NCBI GenBank assembly: GCA_038503035.1
Contig: JAVSML010024421.1
Location: forward strand, 124,001-188,000
Direction: 5' to 3'
Length of the DNA: 64,000 nucleotides
Source of the DNA: Crocodylus rhombifer
Lineage: Eukaryota > Chordata > Crocodylia > Crocodylidae
This document shows positions 53,401-62,085 of the stretch, piece after piece; positions within the stretch are counted from its first letter, which is position 1, and each line of letters begins with the position of its first letter. The translations under genes were made by a program, and so were the position numbers. The notes below the pieces were generated by a model, which ran no database searches, was not told the origin of the DNA, and was given only the letters and a program-made list of their open reading frames with translations.

Positions 53401-56400
53401 CTAATGAGAGAAAAAAAAAAAAACATAAACACTTTACACGGATGTAAAAATATAACCATAACCTCAACCAAGCCAACTACTACACAGAACTGTGGGAGTA
53501 AATTATACAAAGCCTTTATGGAACTGCTTTTAAGAGGCACTGAGCATTCACAAATCCTACTGATTCCTACTGGAACTGCGGGTGTTCAATGCTTCTGAAA
53601 AAGCAGGTACCCAACAGCTCATTTCAATTAGAAACTAAATTTCAAATAAAAATTGCTTATCTCATCGGAAGTTATCCCTGAAATGCATTCCACCAGAGCA
53701 GTGCTCAGCATTAAGGTAAAAAAACAAAAACTTGCAAGCCAATGGCATATGCAGAATTTCAGGGGCTACATTCTGGTTTAGTTAATTATTCTTTCTAAAA
53801 GGATACACTGCAAAAAGCAGAATTAACATGCATCCTTTCCTCCGAGATTTTCACTCTTCAAAGATTCTTCTTGCTAATAATCTGCCAAGGACACATGGTA
53901 GACTATTTTTTTTGCTGGAAGTGTAGTCTTTCCATAGTCTTTAGCAAAGTGCATAGAAAAATTAATTAATGCATTGCTAAATGAATAGATGCACATACAC
54001 TATCGTCAGGTAATATCCTGGCATCCATGCAGTTAAATGGAGTTTTGCCATTGACTTCAGCGGGGTCAAGGTTTCACCCAAGCATACCACAGTGATCATG
54101 CCCAAGAATATTCCTACATAGCTCTTTTTACAGAGGGCCAAAAAAGCAAGGCAAATTTTCTCCGCATTTTGGCACATAGTCAGAAATAAAGCTTTTGCCC
54201 TGAAGTCCCTAAACATACCAGAATTTGCCCCGATTCTTCACAAGTAAAACCCTGATAAATAACATTGTGTTAACTTTCCTTATGCATCTACTAGATCAGA
54301 GAAGTCTGATTAAATTTCTACGCTGCTGAGTTTTGTAGCTGTTTGTACAAATGCTTTACATTAATCGGTACTGAAGCCAAAATTCTTTTTTCTTCTGTTG
54401 TACAGAATCCTAATGCACATCCAAGGCCGACCTCCCAGGATTTAGCAGGGTTTTGGGATATGCTGCAGTTGTCCATAGAAAATATTAGTATGAAATTTGA
54501 TGAACTTCATCAGTTAAAGGCCAATAATTGGAAACAGATGGATCCTCATGACAAGAAGGTAGAACAATGTAGATTTTGTATGCTTCATTTAAAACCCTGC
54601 ACAAATACTGGACAAATTAAATAGGCCTCTGCGTACAGCACTGATGTTAAAATGTGAAATGAAGCTCATATCAGATAAATTTCATTGTAATAACAATGTT
54701 TACATAATAATCATCTGGGATATTATCTGTAATATGTTTCAGGCATATTTTTTAACCAAATCTGTCTTTGTGAATCAGATAATGGGAATGTGGTACTTTG
54801 TTAAACTTTACATTTAATCATATTAGATGATCAATCGTTGGAAGGAACTGCCTTATATATTGATTCTCAAAATTTAAATAAATCACATACGGTGCATATT
54901 ACTGCATAGACCAAGAGTTCAGTTTAATTGCACACTCTAGGCTGTGTGACTGAGAGGAGTAGGGAAGTATTGTGATCATCACTAACCTGGGTAACCAGCT
55001 CATAAATGCAGCGAGAAGCTGCTGTTTTACAGATCTGAAAAACACTTCTTAGAAATTACATGTCATTTTTTGTTTGTTTGTTTTCTTTTTGAATTTTTTT
55101 TAATGGGAAGTCTTGTTCTTGGGTTCACTATGCTGGCAGGGTCATTTACCCATGATAATCAAACTCATCTGCAACACTGGTAACTTTTTAATTTTTTTTT
55201 AAATGTAGTCTTTTGTTGTTCCCATAAGAGAAAACTAGTTTCCAATTGTGAACCGTGTTCCTCTTTTCATTCCAGTATGGCACCATGTATGTATTTTTTC
55301 CTCCTTACCATCTGCCTCAGGACAGCAGATCAGCTGGACAAACTGCACCTTGGGTGAACACAATGCAGAACTGAAAAACTGCCACTATCAGCATTTATTG
55401 TTTTATAGTGCCTAAGGGTGTATGCTACATGCTTTGCAGTAAACGCTTAAAAAGACAGGTCCAAATCTGGAGGATCTTTCAAACTAATGGCTGTGTTTCC
55501 ATTAGCCTCATTACAAGCAAGAATAAGTCTCTGCCTGATAAATATGACATGTAGATAGGGATACAACAAACAGAATGGAGGGTGGGACAAGAATCGCACC
55601 TTGATCTGTTAATATATGGTGGCTCAGGCACGTACATGGTCTTCCAGCTTAACCTAAGCTGCGATCCATCTTGTTGCTAAAGCAGCATTTTGTCCTGGAT
55701 AAAAACCATATTTCCTCACATAAATTACACTCCCGAATAAGAGGTGCACCTTGCTTTTGAAAGGCAGAATAAAAGGGGGGGTGGGGGAGAAATGATTCCT
55801 TGTAATAAGTAACTACATAGCAGCAGCTAGAAAGCCAAGCCTGTTCATCATTCTGCTCCCTGTGGATTAATGCAGATGATTTTTCTTTTTGCTTGGAAAA
55901 CAGCAGAAACTGTTCTTGCCATATATTTGTTGCATATAATGCACACTCCAGTTTCCAGCAGCTGTTTCTTGGTGGGGGGGATAGGGGGAGAGGGGGTGTA
56001 TTGTACACAAGAAAACACATCCTACAAATCTTCCAGAAGGAAGGTTTGGAAAAAAACCCACAATGCTGACGTGTTTTGCAAACGAAAAGAAAAAATTCAC
56101 CTCTGTTATTCCCAAATTGGGAATGGCAGGTTCCAGATTAAATCACAAACCATCAGGAGAATGCCACTTGTGTACAAAGCAGGGAATTTTTTTTTGACGG
56201 GCTGATTGCAGAGATGTGGTTTTTTGGCCAAAACACAAATCAGGTAATCATTTGTCCTGGCATTAATTGAAAAAAACAAGGGCTCAAAAGCTGAACACAG
56301 GCATGCTAAGGCACACTTTCATTAACTTCTAGAATAAAACCTTGTGGAAAGTGAAAACACTTTTCCTTACAAAAAAAAGAAAGCTCACCAAAAAACATCC

Positions 56401-58241
56401 CTCTTATTTGCATCTGAGAACATTTCAAAGCATTCCCAACAAAAGAAAGACCATAACGGGATTAAAATAAGTTAAGCAGTATTGAAAAAGGAACATATGC
56501 ATCATGCAACCTATAGTAGGAAAGCAGAGTTTAGGTGTTTTAAAGAATTAGATTGACTTTGTTCCTCATTTATATAAACATTTGTCTGGGATTTTAAATT
56601 AAACTGTTGAGGATGTTGTGCAGCCTGTAAGCCTTTTAAGACAGGAGTGCTGTGGCCTGCACAACTTCATGGCCGTAAGTACAAACACACAAAGCACATG
56701 TCATGAGTTTGTTATCGGAGTAGCCTTTAATCACGGTCAGACAGCTCATTGGACTGCTGGCCGCAGGGAAAAATGATGGGGACATTAATTCTTACAAAAG
56801 AAAGAAAAAGAAACTTCATATGGAATCACTTTTGCATTTGCCTCCATCTTTAACCTTGGAGACTTCTTTAAACAATATCGTTTAATCTTTGGAAAAAGAG
56901 GGAAACTATACATAAGTGTAATGAGGCACCTTTATATTTCATGCAATGGAAGCTGTTGTGACCAACATGAGACAAAACTAAAGACTAGAATGTAACCTTT
57001 GTAGTGTAATAAAATCCCTTGTCTCAGAAGCCGTGCTCACAGTTGGAAGAGAGGTAACTTAAAAGACAGTCTAACTAACTTGACAGAGGCTTGTGGCTGC
57101 CTGAAATTCAGAACTAATTCACTCCCCCACCCTCCGAGATACCACTTTGTGTATTTTTACACACACACTCTCTCCTTGTTAAACATGTATCTTTGGCTGC
57201 CAAAGTGATGATTAGTGTGTGTTTTCTCAATGATTTTTAAATATTTTTTTCAGTTTGTAGCTGATTGTTGCTCCTTATGCCCACCCAGCACACTGCTAAA
57301 TCTAAAGAATTTTTATACTGAGACACCAAACGTGGATTCTGTGAGATATTATCAAGATCAACTATCGCTATATGCAATTTTTTTATTCTTACTCTGGTAC
57401 ACTAAACTCCAGGCAGGTAGTTTACATTACATTTACATTGTGAACTATATCCATGAAGTCTCAGTGTTGTAAGCCCATGTAGTGCTATGTGTGTACTGTA
57501 TGTAAAGGACAAGGTCATTTGTGTATTTCAGTTCTATAACATCAACTGCTGCTACAGTAAGTTAATTTTATTAATGAATCCTAAGAGTCTTATAGGAGTT
57601 GGAAATTTCAATTATATAGTGAAATTTACACATGAGGATTATGAAACTGTATTAGCTTAAATAGTAGTAAAAAGTTCTGTTTAAGATGCTTTCCTTTCTA
57701 ATCCCTGGCACCAGGAGGAGGACTCTGGCTTCCCAAATGGGAACCACATTAAGTCGTTAGCTATGGGAGCTTCAGCCCTTTCAGCGCCAGGCGTTTAATA
57801 AGCATCGTACCTGAGGAGAACTAGCACTGCTGTCAATACTATCTTTTTCTTTAAGCTTACATTATTTTTATGAACCTTTGAATACAAAAGCCAGTTGAAT
57901 GAAGAAAAAAAATGCAGATAAGAACTAACAAACTTTAGGTAAAATGTGTGTTCTAACTACTGACATATCCTAGTTTTTCCAATCTTTCCCTGAGAATTTG
58001 TATAATGTCATTAACCTTCTGCTTTGATCAGGAGAGAAGGGTCCCTCCTCCAGTGCCAAAGAAGCCAACGAAAGGCCAGGTGCCACTTATACGGGAACGC
58101 TCTCTGGAGAGCTCACAGCGTCAAGAGGCCCGGAAACGGCTGATGGCTGCCAAGCGAGCTGCATCTGTCCGTCAGAACTCAGCCACTGAGAGCGCCGAAA
58201 GCATTGAGATTTACATCCCCGAAGCCCAGACCAGGCTATGA
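26030..58241 (+). CDS. DLGAP1: DLGAP1 (GKAP/SAPAP1), C-terminal half, six spliced exons
   Basis: Joined exons 26030-26403, 30678-30769, 43190-43611, 50786-50877, 54406-54558 and 58032-58241 give 446 complete residues and a TGA stop. All five introns are GT-AG and every phase agrees (0, 2, 1, 0, 0). I recognise the protein as disks large-associated protein 1, a scaffold of the postsynaptic density, by near-identity to the known vertebrate protein across the SH3-type, LC8, GH1 and C-terminal parts. In order: proline-rich stretch (residues 10-17), LC8 motifs (120-126 and 145-150), Ser/Thr-rich linker, acidic DDDFDTDFD segment, GH1 helices (about 245-375), second proline-rich motif (about 381-386) and PDZ ligand. 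The mammalian protein is about 980 residues, so the start codon and the PSD-95-binding repeats lie upstream. The first two bases complete a split codon from the preceding exon. Paralogues DLGAP2-4 are less likely because the linker and TTTTTIATV stretch are DLGAP1-like. Confidence 0.95.
27050..27200 (+). mobile_element. Possible LINE C-terminal CCHH tail
   Basis: The frame 27019-27201 reads RGICETCNKLCCSPVGFVSH and then KRIH. This Cys-x2-Cys ... His-x4-His pattern with 'SxxGfxSHxR' matches the zinc-knuckle tail at the C-terminus of the same type of non-CR1 LINE seen at 9.3-11.1 kb, as I know that family. Only this short piece is recognisable; a chance match or a zinc-finger gene fragment is possible. 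Confidence 0.4.
28865..29526 (-). mobile_element. CR1 LINE, 5'-truncated 3' fragment
   Basis: The minus frame 29557-28949 encodes the RT C-terminal part (SKMNMGQQCGEAVRKASCTL, RSKEVILPLYAALVRLQLEY) with no internal stop to the end. Homology with the 6.6-kb copy ends at about 29526. The 3' end carries the octamer repeat 'gaaactat'. It lies antisense in a DLGAP1 intron. Confidence 0.93.
30678..30769 (+). CDS. DLGAP1: DLGAP1 exon B: second LC8 motif
   Basis: This is a 92-bp exon too short to stand out as an ORF. The acceptor is a long T run ending in tttttag at 30677; the donor is ATG|GTAAGT at 30770. It encodes 30 residues starting VDGAEES, which complete the SIGIQVD motif from exon A, and then SIGVQVEEE, the second dynein light chain site. 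The final tg joins the first c of exon C to make a cysteine codon, as in known DLGAP1 (EEEKC). Mammalian DLGAP1 reads SVGVQVEEE at this site as I recall it, so the Val-to-Ile change is conservative. A roughly 590-bp repeat begins about 34 bp after the donor. Confidence 0.93.
30804..31391 (-). mobile_element. ~590-bp element with 'ggtgcagacagaagtg' ends, copy 2
   Basis: Reverse-complement copy of the 20.8-kb element: it begins ggtgcagacagaagtgacaa and ends cacttctgtctgcacc. It keeps the 'cagaccaaacagaagttcac' core on the minus strand. The spurious ORFs at 30875-31270 and 30928-31134 arise from its GC-rich middle. It starts 34 bp after the exon B donor. Confidence 0.72.
31890..32100 (+). mobile_element. 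CORE-SINE/MIR-like fragment
   Basis: Contains ttagacaagtcaattaacct, then 'gagtctccccatctgcaaaa' and 'gtgataattactt', the classic 'ccttgggcaagtcacttaacctct... cagtttccccatctgtaaaatggggataat' order in + orientation. Diverged and without a clear tRNA head. Confidence 0.6.
32101..32653. other. No recognised feature
   Basis: Intronic sequence between the SINE and the next hAT element; nothing recognised. Confidence 0.5.
32662..32844. mobile_element. hAT-type MITE, 183 bp
   Basis: The left end is cagtggttttcaatctttt and the right end is the complement of ctgtggttttcaagctg. Flanks ctctaaag (32654-32661) and ttctcaag (32845-32852) agree at 6 of 8. The interior 'ggacccct' / 'agacccccaagggtcca' is typical of this family. 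Confidence 0.8.
33300..33410 (-). mobile_element. tRNA-derived SINE head
   Basis: On the minus strand, gtgtagctcagtgggatgcc matches a tRNA box A, and gttctaacctgg about 45 bp on resembles box B. The stem pairing of a real tRNA gene is absent, so this is a SINE head, not a tRNA gene. Confidence 0.5.
33395..33504. repeat. Direct duplicate block, copy 1
   Basis: Shares with 34335-34441 the blocks gctacacatcctct, tatcattgtttgggctgccc and tccagctttaaaagaagcac, at a spacing of about 940 bp. Both copies are in the same direction. Confidence 0.75.
33514..33657. mobile_element. hAT-type MITE, 144 bp
   Basis: The left end is caggggcgggcaat and the right end is the complement of cagggctgggcaaaat. Flanks gcctcacc (33506-33513) and gcctaacc (33658-33665) match at 7 of 8, a clear 8-bp target duplication. 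Its interior is non-coding. Confidence 0.88.
33666..33805. mobile_element. Two tRNA-like SINE heads in inverted arrangement
   Basis: On the + strand, tggttagaatattacgctgg and gggtcaagtctc look like box A and box B. On the - strand, aggttagtgattagggtac and ggtttcaagtcc do the same. The two heads face each other around about 33730 and form a foldback. Neither keeps a full cloverleaf. Confidence 0.45.
34335..34441. repeat. Direct duplicate block, copy 2
   Basis: Second copy of the block at 33395-33504, roughly 85-90% identical by eye, with a short indel near its left end. Together the copies enclose a hAT MITE and a pair of tRNA-like heads. Confidence 0.75.
34622..38100. other. No recognised feature
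   Basis: AT-rich intronic DNA with only a short GA run at about 37551-37566. The small ORFs in this stretch show no domain. Confidence 0.5.
38100..39050. repeat. GC-rich repeat zone
   Basis: High-GC island within AT-rich intron. Part of it (about 38520-38600: ggagctgggcc, ggtggggtggtgcctgctgc, ccttgctcctgcacag) recurs inverted at about 39440-39535. The long open frame 38248-38949 is a by-product of GC content, with no domain or family match. Family unassigned. Confidence 0.45.
39089..39255. repeat. Foldback repeat, arms about 60 bp
   Basis: The left arm (39089-39150: ctctgcagcatctgtaaaaa, gggcacttcagcagggcttt) pairs with the right arm (39192-39255), leaving a loop of about 40 bp with ttttagctaaag. 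It could be a short MITE. It lies between the two inverted GC-rich copies at 38.5 and 39.45 kb. Confidence 0.7.
39256..40039. repeat. Repeat zone before CR1
   Basis: 39440-39535 is the inverted partner of the 38.5-kb GC-rich repeat. The minus-strand frame 39617-40057 is open for 146 codons but has no domain I recognise; it could be a repeat remnant. Confidence 0.35.
40040..42241 (+). mobile_element. CR1 LINE, 5'-truncated, sense to DLGAP1
   Basis: Frames 40085-41095, 40993-41817 and 41775-42161 give the end of the endonuclease, the full RT and the 3' UTR. Visible: RANVVPIFKKGRKEDPGNYR, FISGRSCQTNLVAFYD, SVLRPALFNIFISDLDEG, LFKFADDTKMWGDV and FTVRAARVWNQLPREVVQAP. Deletions near 40988 and 41715 shift the frame, and three residues are lost before MDFRKAF. 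The 3' end is cctagaaactatg. It cannot code for a whole enzyme. Confidence 0.93.
42242..43189. other. Intron end before DLGAP1 exon C
   Basis: No gene or repeat recognised. An A run is at 43026-43037 and the acceptor is at 43189. Confidence 0.55.
43190..43611 (+). CDS. DLGAP1: DLGAP1 exon C: linker and start of GH1 domain
   Basis: The acceptor ends ttcaaag at 43189 and the donor is ACA|GTAAGT at 43612. The exon is 422 bp and begins with base 3 of a split Cys codon. It then encodes 140 residues beginning FRRFTRSNS. RQFSRDASTSTVSIQGSGNHYHA is a Ser/Thr-rich conserved linker, followed by acidic DDDFDTDFDPSILPPPDPW. The last 50 or so residues (TEDPLEAVQ through EENNLPED-like end) open the GH1 domain, with the WFLKLLQAERDRMEGW helix. 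Residues about 20-38 (ENFEISLDPQEDTLYTGQ) look the least conserved compared with the mammalian protein I remember. Confidence 0.95.
44382..44398. repeat. Poly-T tract
   Basis: Uninterrupted T run of about 16 bases, possibly a retroposon tail on the other strand, although no retroposon body is recognised upstream. Confidence 0.6.
49105..49350 (+). mobile_element. CORE-SINE/MIR-like element
   Basis: Its order matches the family: 'gcagcatggtccacagacatgg' tRNA-like head, ctgggatctattccaaattg (box B-like), 'gtgccagtggtctgctg', 'gaccaaggtcacattgctct', 'gtgcctctgtttcccc' and finally 'ggggataataatattg'. It is nearly full length and sense to DLGAP1. Confidence 0.75.
50786..50877 (+). CDS. DLGAP1: DLGAP1 exon D: GH1 domain helix
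   Basis: The acceptor is ttgctttcctttcag ending at 50785. The exon supplies tt to an Ile codon split with exon C, then 30 codons beginning LGKIRTAVGSAQLLMAQKF and ending CEENL. This is the middle of the GH1 helical domain. The donor is CTG|GTACGT, which departs from consensus at +4. Unusually, the reading frame stays open for about 122 codons past this donor, to a stop ending at 51246. Known DLGAP1 continues EENL-NPNAHP, which is exactly exon E, so the donor call is firm. Confidence 0.94.
50878..54405 (+). other. DLGAP1 intron after exon D (3.5 kb)
   Basis: Begins with 122 codons of open frame continuing from exon D, then contains the GC-rich inverted-repeat element 51686-52580. From 52.6 to 54.4 kb I see no recognised element except a short degenerate stretch near 54040 that resembles a common sauropsid repeat (ccattgacttcagcggg). 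Confidence 0.85.
51686..52580. mobile_element. GC-rich inverted-end element, 895 bp
   Basis: Starts cagtattgccagccc and ends in the complement of cagtaatgccagctctc. Outer parts have 'atcaagagatttggcat' and 'aaatcgggagtcttgcgat', known from a common 'ttgccaactctcatgatttt' repeat of tetrapods. The core (about 51800-52450) is very GC-rich and resembles the core of the 62.1-kb element. Long ORFs in several frames are composition artefacts. Confidence 0.6.
54406..54558 (+). CDS. DLGAP1: DLGAP1 exon E: GH1 domain end
   Basis: The acceptor is a T-rich tract ending in tgtacag at 54405; the donor is AAG|GTAGAA at 54559. The exon is 153 bp (51 codons, phase 0 at both ends), so its skipping would keep the frame. 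It encodes NPNAHPRPTSQDLAGFWDML, then helices around SIENISMKFDELHQL and ANNWKQMDPHDKK. These are the final GH1 segments. If the donor were not used, the frame would end 21 codons later, at 54624. Confidence 0.94.
54559..58031 (+). other. DLGAP1 intron after exon E (3.5 kb)
   Basis: AT-rich intron with no recognisable transposon and no supported ORF. Poly-T, poly-A and G runs (for example 55773-55790 and 55973-55995) are the only low-complexity features. Confidence 0.85.
58032..58241 (+). CDS. DLGAP1: DLGAP1 terminal exon with Shank PDZ ligand
   Basis: The acceptor is ttctgctttgatcag ending at 58031. There are 69 codons and a TGA at 58239-58241. The exon starts ERRVPPPVPKKP, a second proline-rich SH3-type motif, and continues through a basic helix (RQEARKRLMAAKRAASVRQN). 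It ends IYIPEAQTRL. The C-terminal QTRL is the class I PDZ ligand through which GKAP proteins bind Shank. All features match the known family C-terminus, so this is the true protein end. Confidence 0.96.
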   Translation, partial: ERRVPPPVPKKPTKGQVPLIRERSLESSQRQEARKRLMAAKRAASVRQNSATESAESIEIYIPEAQTRL

Positions 58242-58547
58242 AGGGATCCTACCAGGAGGACTCTCACTGGCAAGACAAGTCTCCTGTATAATCTGCCCCT
58301 CTAGGTCCCTGCTCAAAGCCACCATTAAGTATTTGTATTTCCCTCTCTCTCTCTTCCCCCCTCTCTCCCACACTCCTCTGTACACAATCCCAATGAATTC
58401 CACTTTTGTGGTGTAGTTGTCAATCTTTCAAGAGATGTCCTCTAATAACCCTTGCTTTTTAAAGGTTTGCCCATATCATCATAATGCTTGGTCACATGTA
58501 CTGACGCTACCATCTTGCCTCACGTAAAAGGTACAATCCTTTTTTCT

Positions 58548-58562
58548 GTTTAATAAAATAAA
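58548..58562 (+). promoter_or_regulatory. Candidate proximal polyadenylation signal
   Basis: Overlapping AATAAA hexamers (taataaaataaaac) lie about 310 bp after the DLGAP1 stop and are followed by CA-rich sequence. Use of this site would give a short UTR. A hexamer match alone is weak evidence. Confidence 0.35.
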
Positions 58563-59743
58563 ACACCACATTCACACACATACACATAACTGTACAGTAG
58601 ATGTTCCATTTAACTCATTCACAATCTTTAGTTTATCTAAAGCTAGTCTGTTACCTAGTGTACAGCAATATAAAACTATAGGGTATTTTGGAAATCCACT
58701 AATGCAGAGTGATCCTTTTGGACTCTGCTGTCTTCCTCATAAAAGATGGAATGGAGCTATGACTTAGATTCCCTTCTTTTTATTAGTATTATTTTTTAAA
58801 GCAGATGGCGCACTTTATTCTGAACCTTGGTATCACAGCTTCTCACCTGACCTTCTTACCTGTAATGGTCACAAGGGGGTGGGGAAACAGCTGTGTTGAG
58901 GTGAAAGGAAGGGGGGGGGGGTAAGATAGTAGGGATAGGAAAGACCTTATGGAAAGAAAACTGAACTCACAACTCCACGCTCACAGCTGCACAGACTGCC
59001 TCATTTTTATTTCCTCAATCACTACTTACACATTTGGTCAGCAGAAGATAGTAAATTCAATCTTCCAGGGAAATAAATCTATTTTGAAAGGCAATAAAAA
59101 GGTGAAAAGAAATGGTCAAAGATAACAAAAAAGATGAAGGATTTTTTTTTGGTCCAAGAATTAAGAATTAAACATACCCACACACCTGTACCGTATTGTC
59201 AATTCCTATCGTATTGCATTGAATGGATTATATTGGTTAAAAAAAGAAAAAAAGCTTGGTTTTGTTACCGTCTTAATCTTGGTGAAACTATCCAATTTCA
59301 CACAGACGCACACAGACACCTGTTACTGAAACATCGTAAATGGAACCCACGATACTTTTCAAAGCAAAAGTTTTGTTTGTTTTATATGCAGCTAGTTGTA
59401 CGCTACAGGTTCGACTACTTACCATCAAACGGTTCATACCTAGGAGTAAGTTTCTATTTCAGTCTCTCAATATTACCCTGTTTTTTAAAGCAAGGATTTT
59501 TCACAAGTTGTGGGACCATAACAAGCCTATGTTTTTTCACTACAGGGCTAAAAGGCTAACTTCCTACACTAGCTTTTCCTGTCATTTTGAAATCATGACT
59601 ACTATACATTCCCAAGTTTTCAGCAGTTCATTTAATACTTAGGGTAAAACCTTGCCCATGCCACTAGGAGGTGCCTGCCATGTATAAGTGACAATAGCCA
59701 TTGTGCCATTATAGGGCAAGATGTCTCAGGCATAGCACTGGAA

Positions 59744-59760
59744 GAAAAAAAAAAAAAAAA
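59744..59760. repeat. Poly-A tract in the 3' UTR
   Basis: A run of about 17 A bases within the presumed 3' UTR, between 'gcactggaag' and 'gcaatgcggc'. It could prime oligo-dT internally and give false 3' ends in cDNA. Confidence 0.6.
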
Positions 59761-61776
59761 GCAATGCGGCTCCTTGCTTGGCACATGCACTAGAAGGCAA
59801 CATTAGTTGGCCGCAGCAATCTGGCCATGCCCTACAGTTAGCACACCATGCGCTCTGGGGACTGACGTGTCAGATGGTAACAGCATTTTCCCTACATAAG
59901 TGTTGTCTGCAGGATGAGGGATGAATCCTTCCTTGCCAATTCCTCTTACAATCTCTTCTTCCACTGGGGCACCCATGTAGCATGGGCAGAACGTGGCCCT
60001 TACTATGAGACACGTGTACATAAAGAAGGAAACTAGAAATGGTCTGGTGGAAAAGTCCACTGATTGAGATGACATGTACTTTGTACCACACCAGAGTTGG
60101 TCTTAAATGCCCTAATTCTTTAAACAGTTTGAACATTCCAACTGTGACAATCCCACTGCACGGTCAACATAATTGTGTAGCTCACATTTAAAAGATACCA
60201 TCAGAAAGTTAAGCTGTTTCCAATTCGTACATCAAAGATCACGCCAGACAGCTTTGAATATAACATCATGACCAGGTGCTAGTTTAATTTTATTCAAGAA
60301 ATTAGGAGAGGTAATAGGTTCTAGCACCAAATCTGTTTTCATGAAAACATTCAAAAACCACTTTAGAATTGCTACCTCTCAAAGCCATTGATATCTGAGC
60401 TATGTCTTTATAAACAGGGCACAAATATTAACTGCTGTGGTTTATAAAATAAGGGCTAATCATTTAATATTTAAAAGACTTTTAACTAGAATAATCAGAA
60501 ATCCAATGTAACCCAAGAATGCTTCATGTGAAGCAGGCTTTAAAAGGTTTGACCCTAGAAGCATTTGAATACCAGTGTATTTGATAGTTTTGAAAGAACA
60601 CACTTCATTTAACTTTTAGCAGCAGCAAAAGATCAGTGTTTGCAGTACATATGGTGCCAACTGCCACTTTTGACCATGTAATCATGTTAAGAATTAAATA
60701 TTATTTGGAACTCATTTGTATTAAGAGATACAAAGCAGCATCCCAGTGAGGGTCCACAGTCACATATATGTTTTGGTTGATTTATGAAAGAAGAGTTAAG
60801 ACTTTGGTTGACAAGTGGCAAGAGAAATTTATTTAAAGATTATGCTGTAGTTAGTTCCAAAAAAACAAAAACAAAAAAAGGCAGAAAACTGAAGACTTCT
60901 TAGTCTTGCACATGATAAATCATTGTATTTGTATAACATAGGATATTTTTTGTAAGTATTTTAAATGAATCTATTCTTAGCGAAATGCCTGTTAGTTCAT
61001 ATTGACTGTGGACAGGGCATTATAACATTTTCCTAGCTTTCCAGCACTGAAGAGTATGTTCAGCCTTGAAACTGGTTAATATATGACTATACTTCCACCC
61101 CCAGACTGCCACTGGTTAACCACTTGACTCCTTACTTACCACTATGAATATACTTTTTCTATAATTTATTTTAGTGTAATTTGTAACTATTTGTTCTTGG
61201 TCTAATCTGCCCAATGTAATCTAAAAAATATATTATTTTCTGTTGATCTTTGGTACAAAAACCGTTGCTTTTTCCCTCTTTGGGAAAATTGACAAAAAAA
61301 AGTTGTTTTTGTTTCCGGCTTCAAAAGTTAAAAGAAAAGTATTTATTATATATTTTGCAGATGTTTCCATAAAATTCTCATAATCTTTTTGTAAAGAAAG
61401 ATGAAGAAATGGATTAAAGATTTTTAATAATTGAAAAGGTAAATAGAAATAATTTATTTGTAATATATCTCCGTTTATTTATTGGTGTTTCCCTTAATGT
61501 TTTGGTGTGCACTATCACTTTAATTTACAATTTATCTTTGTGACTTGACAGTTTCTTTAAAAAAAAAGTTTAAACACATTTTAAATAACTGGAATGTACA
61601 TCACCGGCCTACCTATATTCCCAAATGAGATTTTTAAAATGTTTTTGGTTGGGGTGGGGGGAAGGGAAATAAGGTATAAATTTGAAAGCCTTTAGACGGA
61701 GGGGTAGAGCACATTTTTATGGCTTTATGAATTGGGTTCATAGGATTATCTATCTAGTTTGTGTGTGGACAGAAAA

Positions 61777-61784
61777 TGTAAATA
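61777..61784 (+). promoter_or_regulatory. Pumilio-type site TGTAAATA
   Basis: An exact match to the Pumilio consensus UGUANAUA lies about 30 bp before the distal AATAAA cluster. Its position near the UTR end is typical of functional sites. An 8-mer can occur by chance. Confidence 0.35.
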
Positions 61785-61802
61785 GATGAATGTTTCCCAT
61801 AA

Positions 61803-61828
61803 TGTAAAAAATAAAATAAAATAAAAAA
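61803..61828 (+). promoter_or_regulatory. Candidate distal polyadenylation signal cluster
   Basis: Several overlapping AATAAA hexamers form an aaaataaaataaaat-type run. It is the last dense signal before the sequence changes to repeat-bearing intergenic DNA. It could also be a simple A-rich repeat. Confidence 0.4.
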
Positions 61829-61830
61829 AA

Positions 61831-62085
61831 GCAAATTAATAAAATAATTAATGCACTGCTTGTAAGAGCTGTGGGTTTTCAATGCAAATTCACAATCCCA
61901 GCACAGTAAAAATGTTTCATTTGATGTGGTCAAGGATAAAAGCCAAACCAAGAAAAAGCTTCTCTTAAGTTTTCAGAGTGTTAGACTTTGCAAAGATTTT
62001 GCTTGAGCAACTCTCATCATATGAAGAGTTCACATGAACTCACTGGAATTGGTCAAAGGTTGGAAGTTACTCTCAGGCATAAGTA
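61831..62085. other. No recognised feature
   Basis: Presumed intergenic DNA just past DLGAP1. Confidence 0.5.

Larger units (their letters stand above)
58242..61830 (+). other. DLGAP1: Probable DLGAP1 3' UTR
   Basis: The sequence downstream of the stop is AT-rich and has no obvious interspersed repeat, unlike every neighbouring stretch of similar length. Low repeat density fits a constrained UTR. Possible polyadenylation signals are at about 58550 (taataaaataaaac), about 59090 (caataaaaag) and the cluster at 61806-61825. I take the last as the likely distal end. The region has TTATTTATT-type AU-rich elements near 61340 and 61475 and a Pumilio-type site at 61777. The UTR extent is inferred; no transcript evidence is available. 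Confidence 0.55.

Noticed and set aside
59134..59642. Two ORFs of 141 and 100 codons
   Set aside because: They lie in the presumed DLGAP1 3' UTR, overlap in different frames and have no domain.
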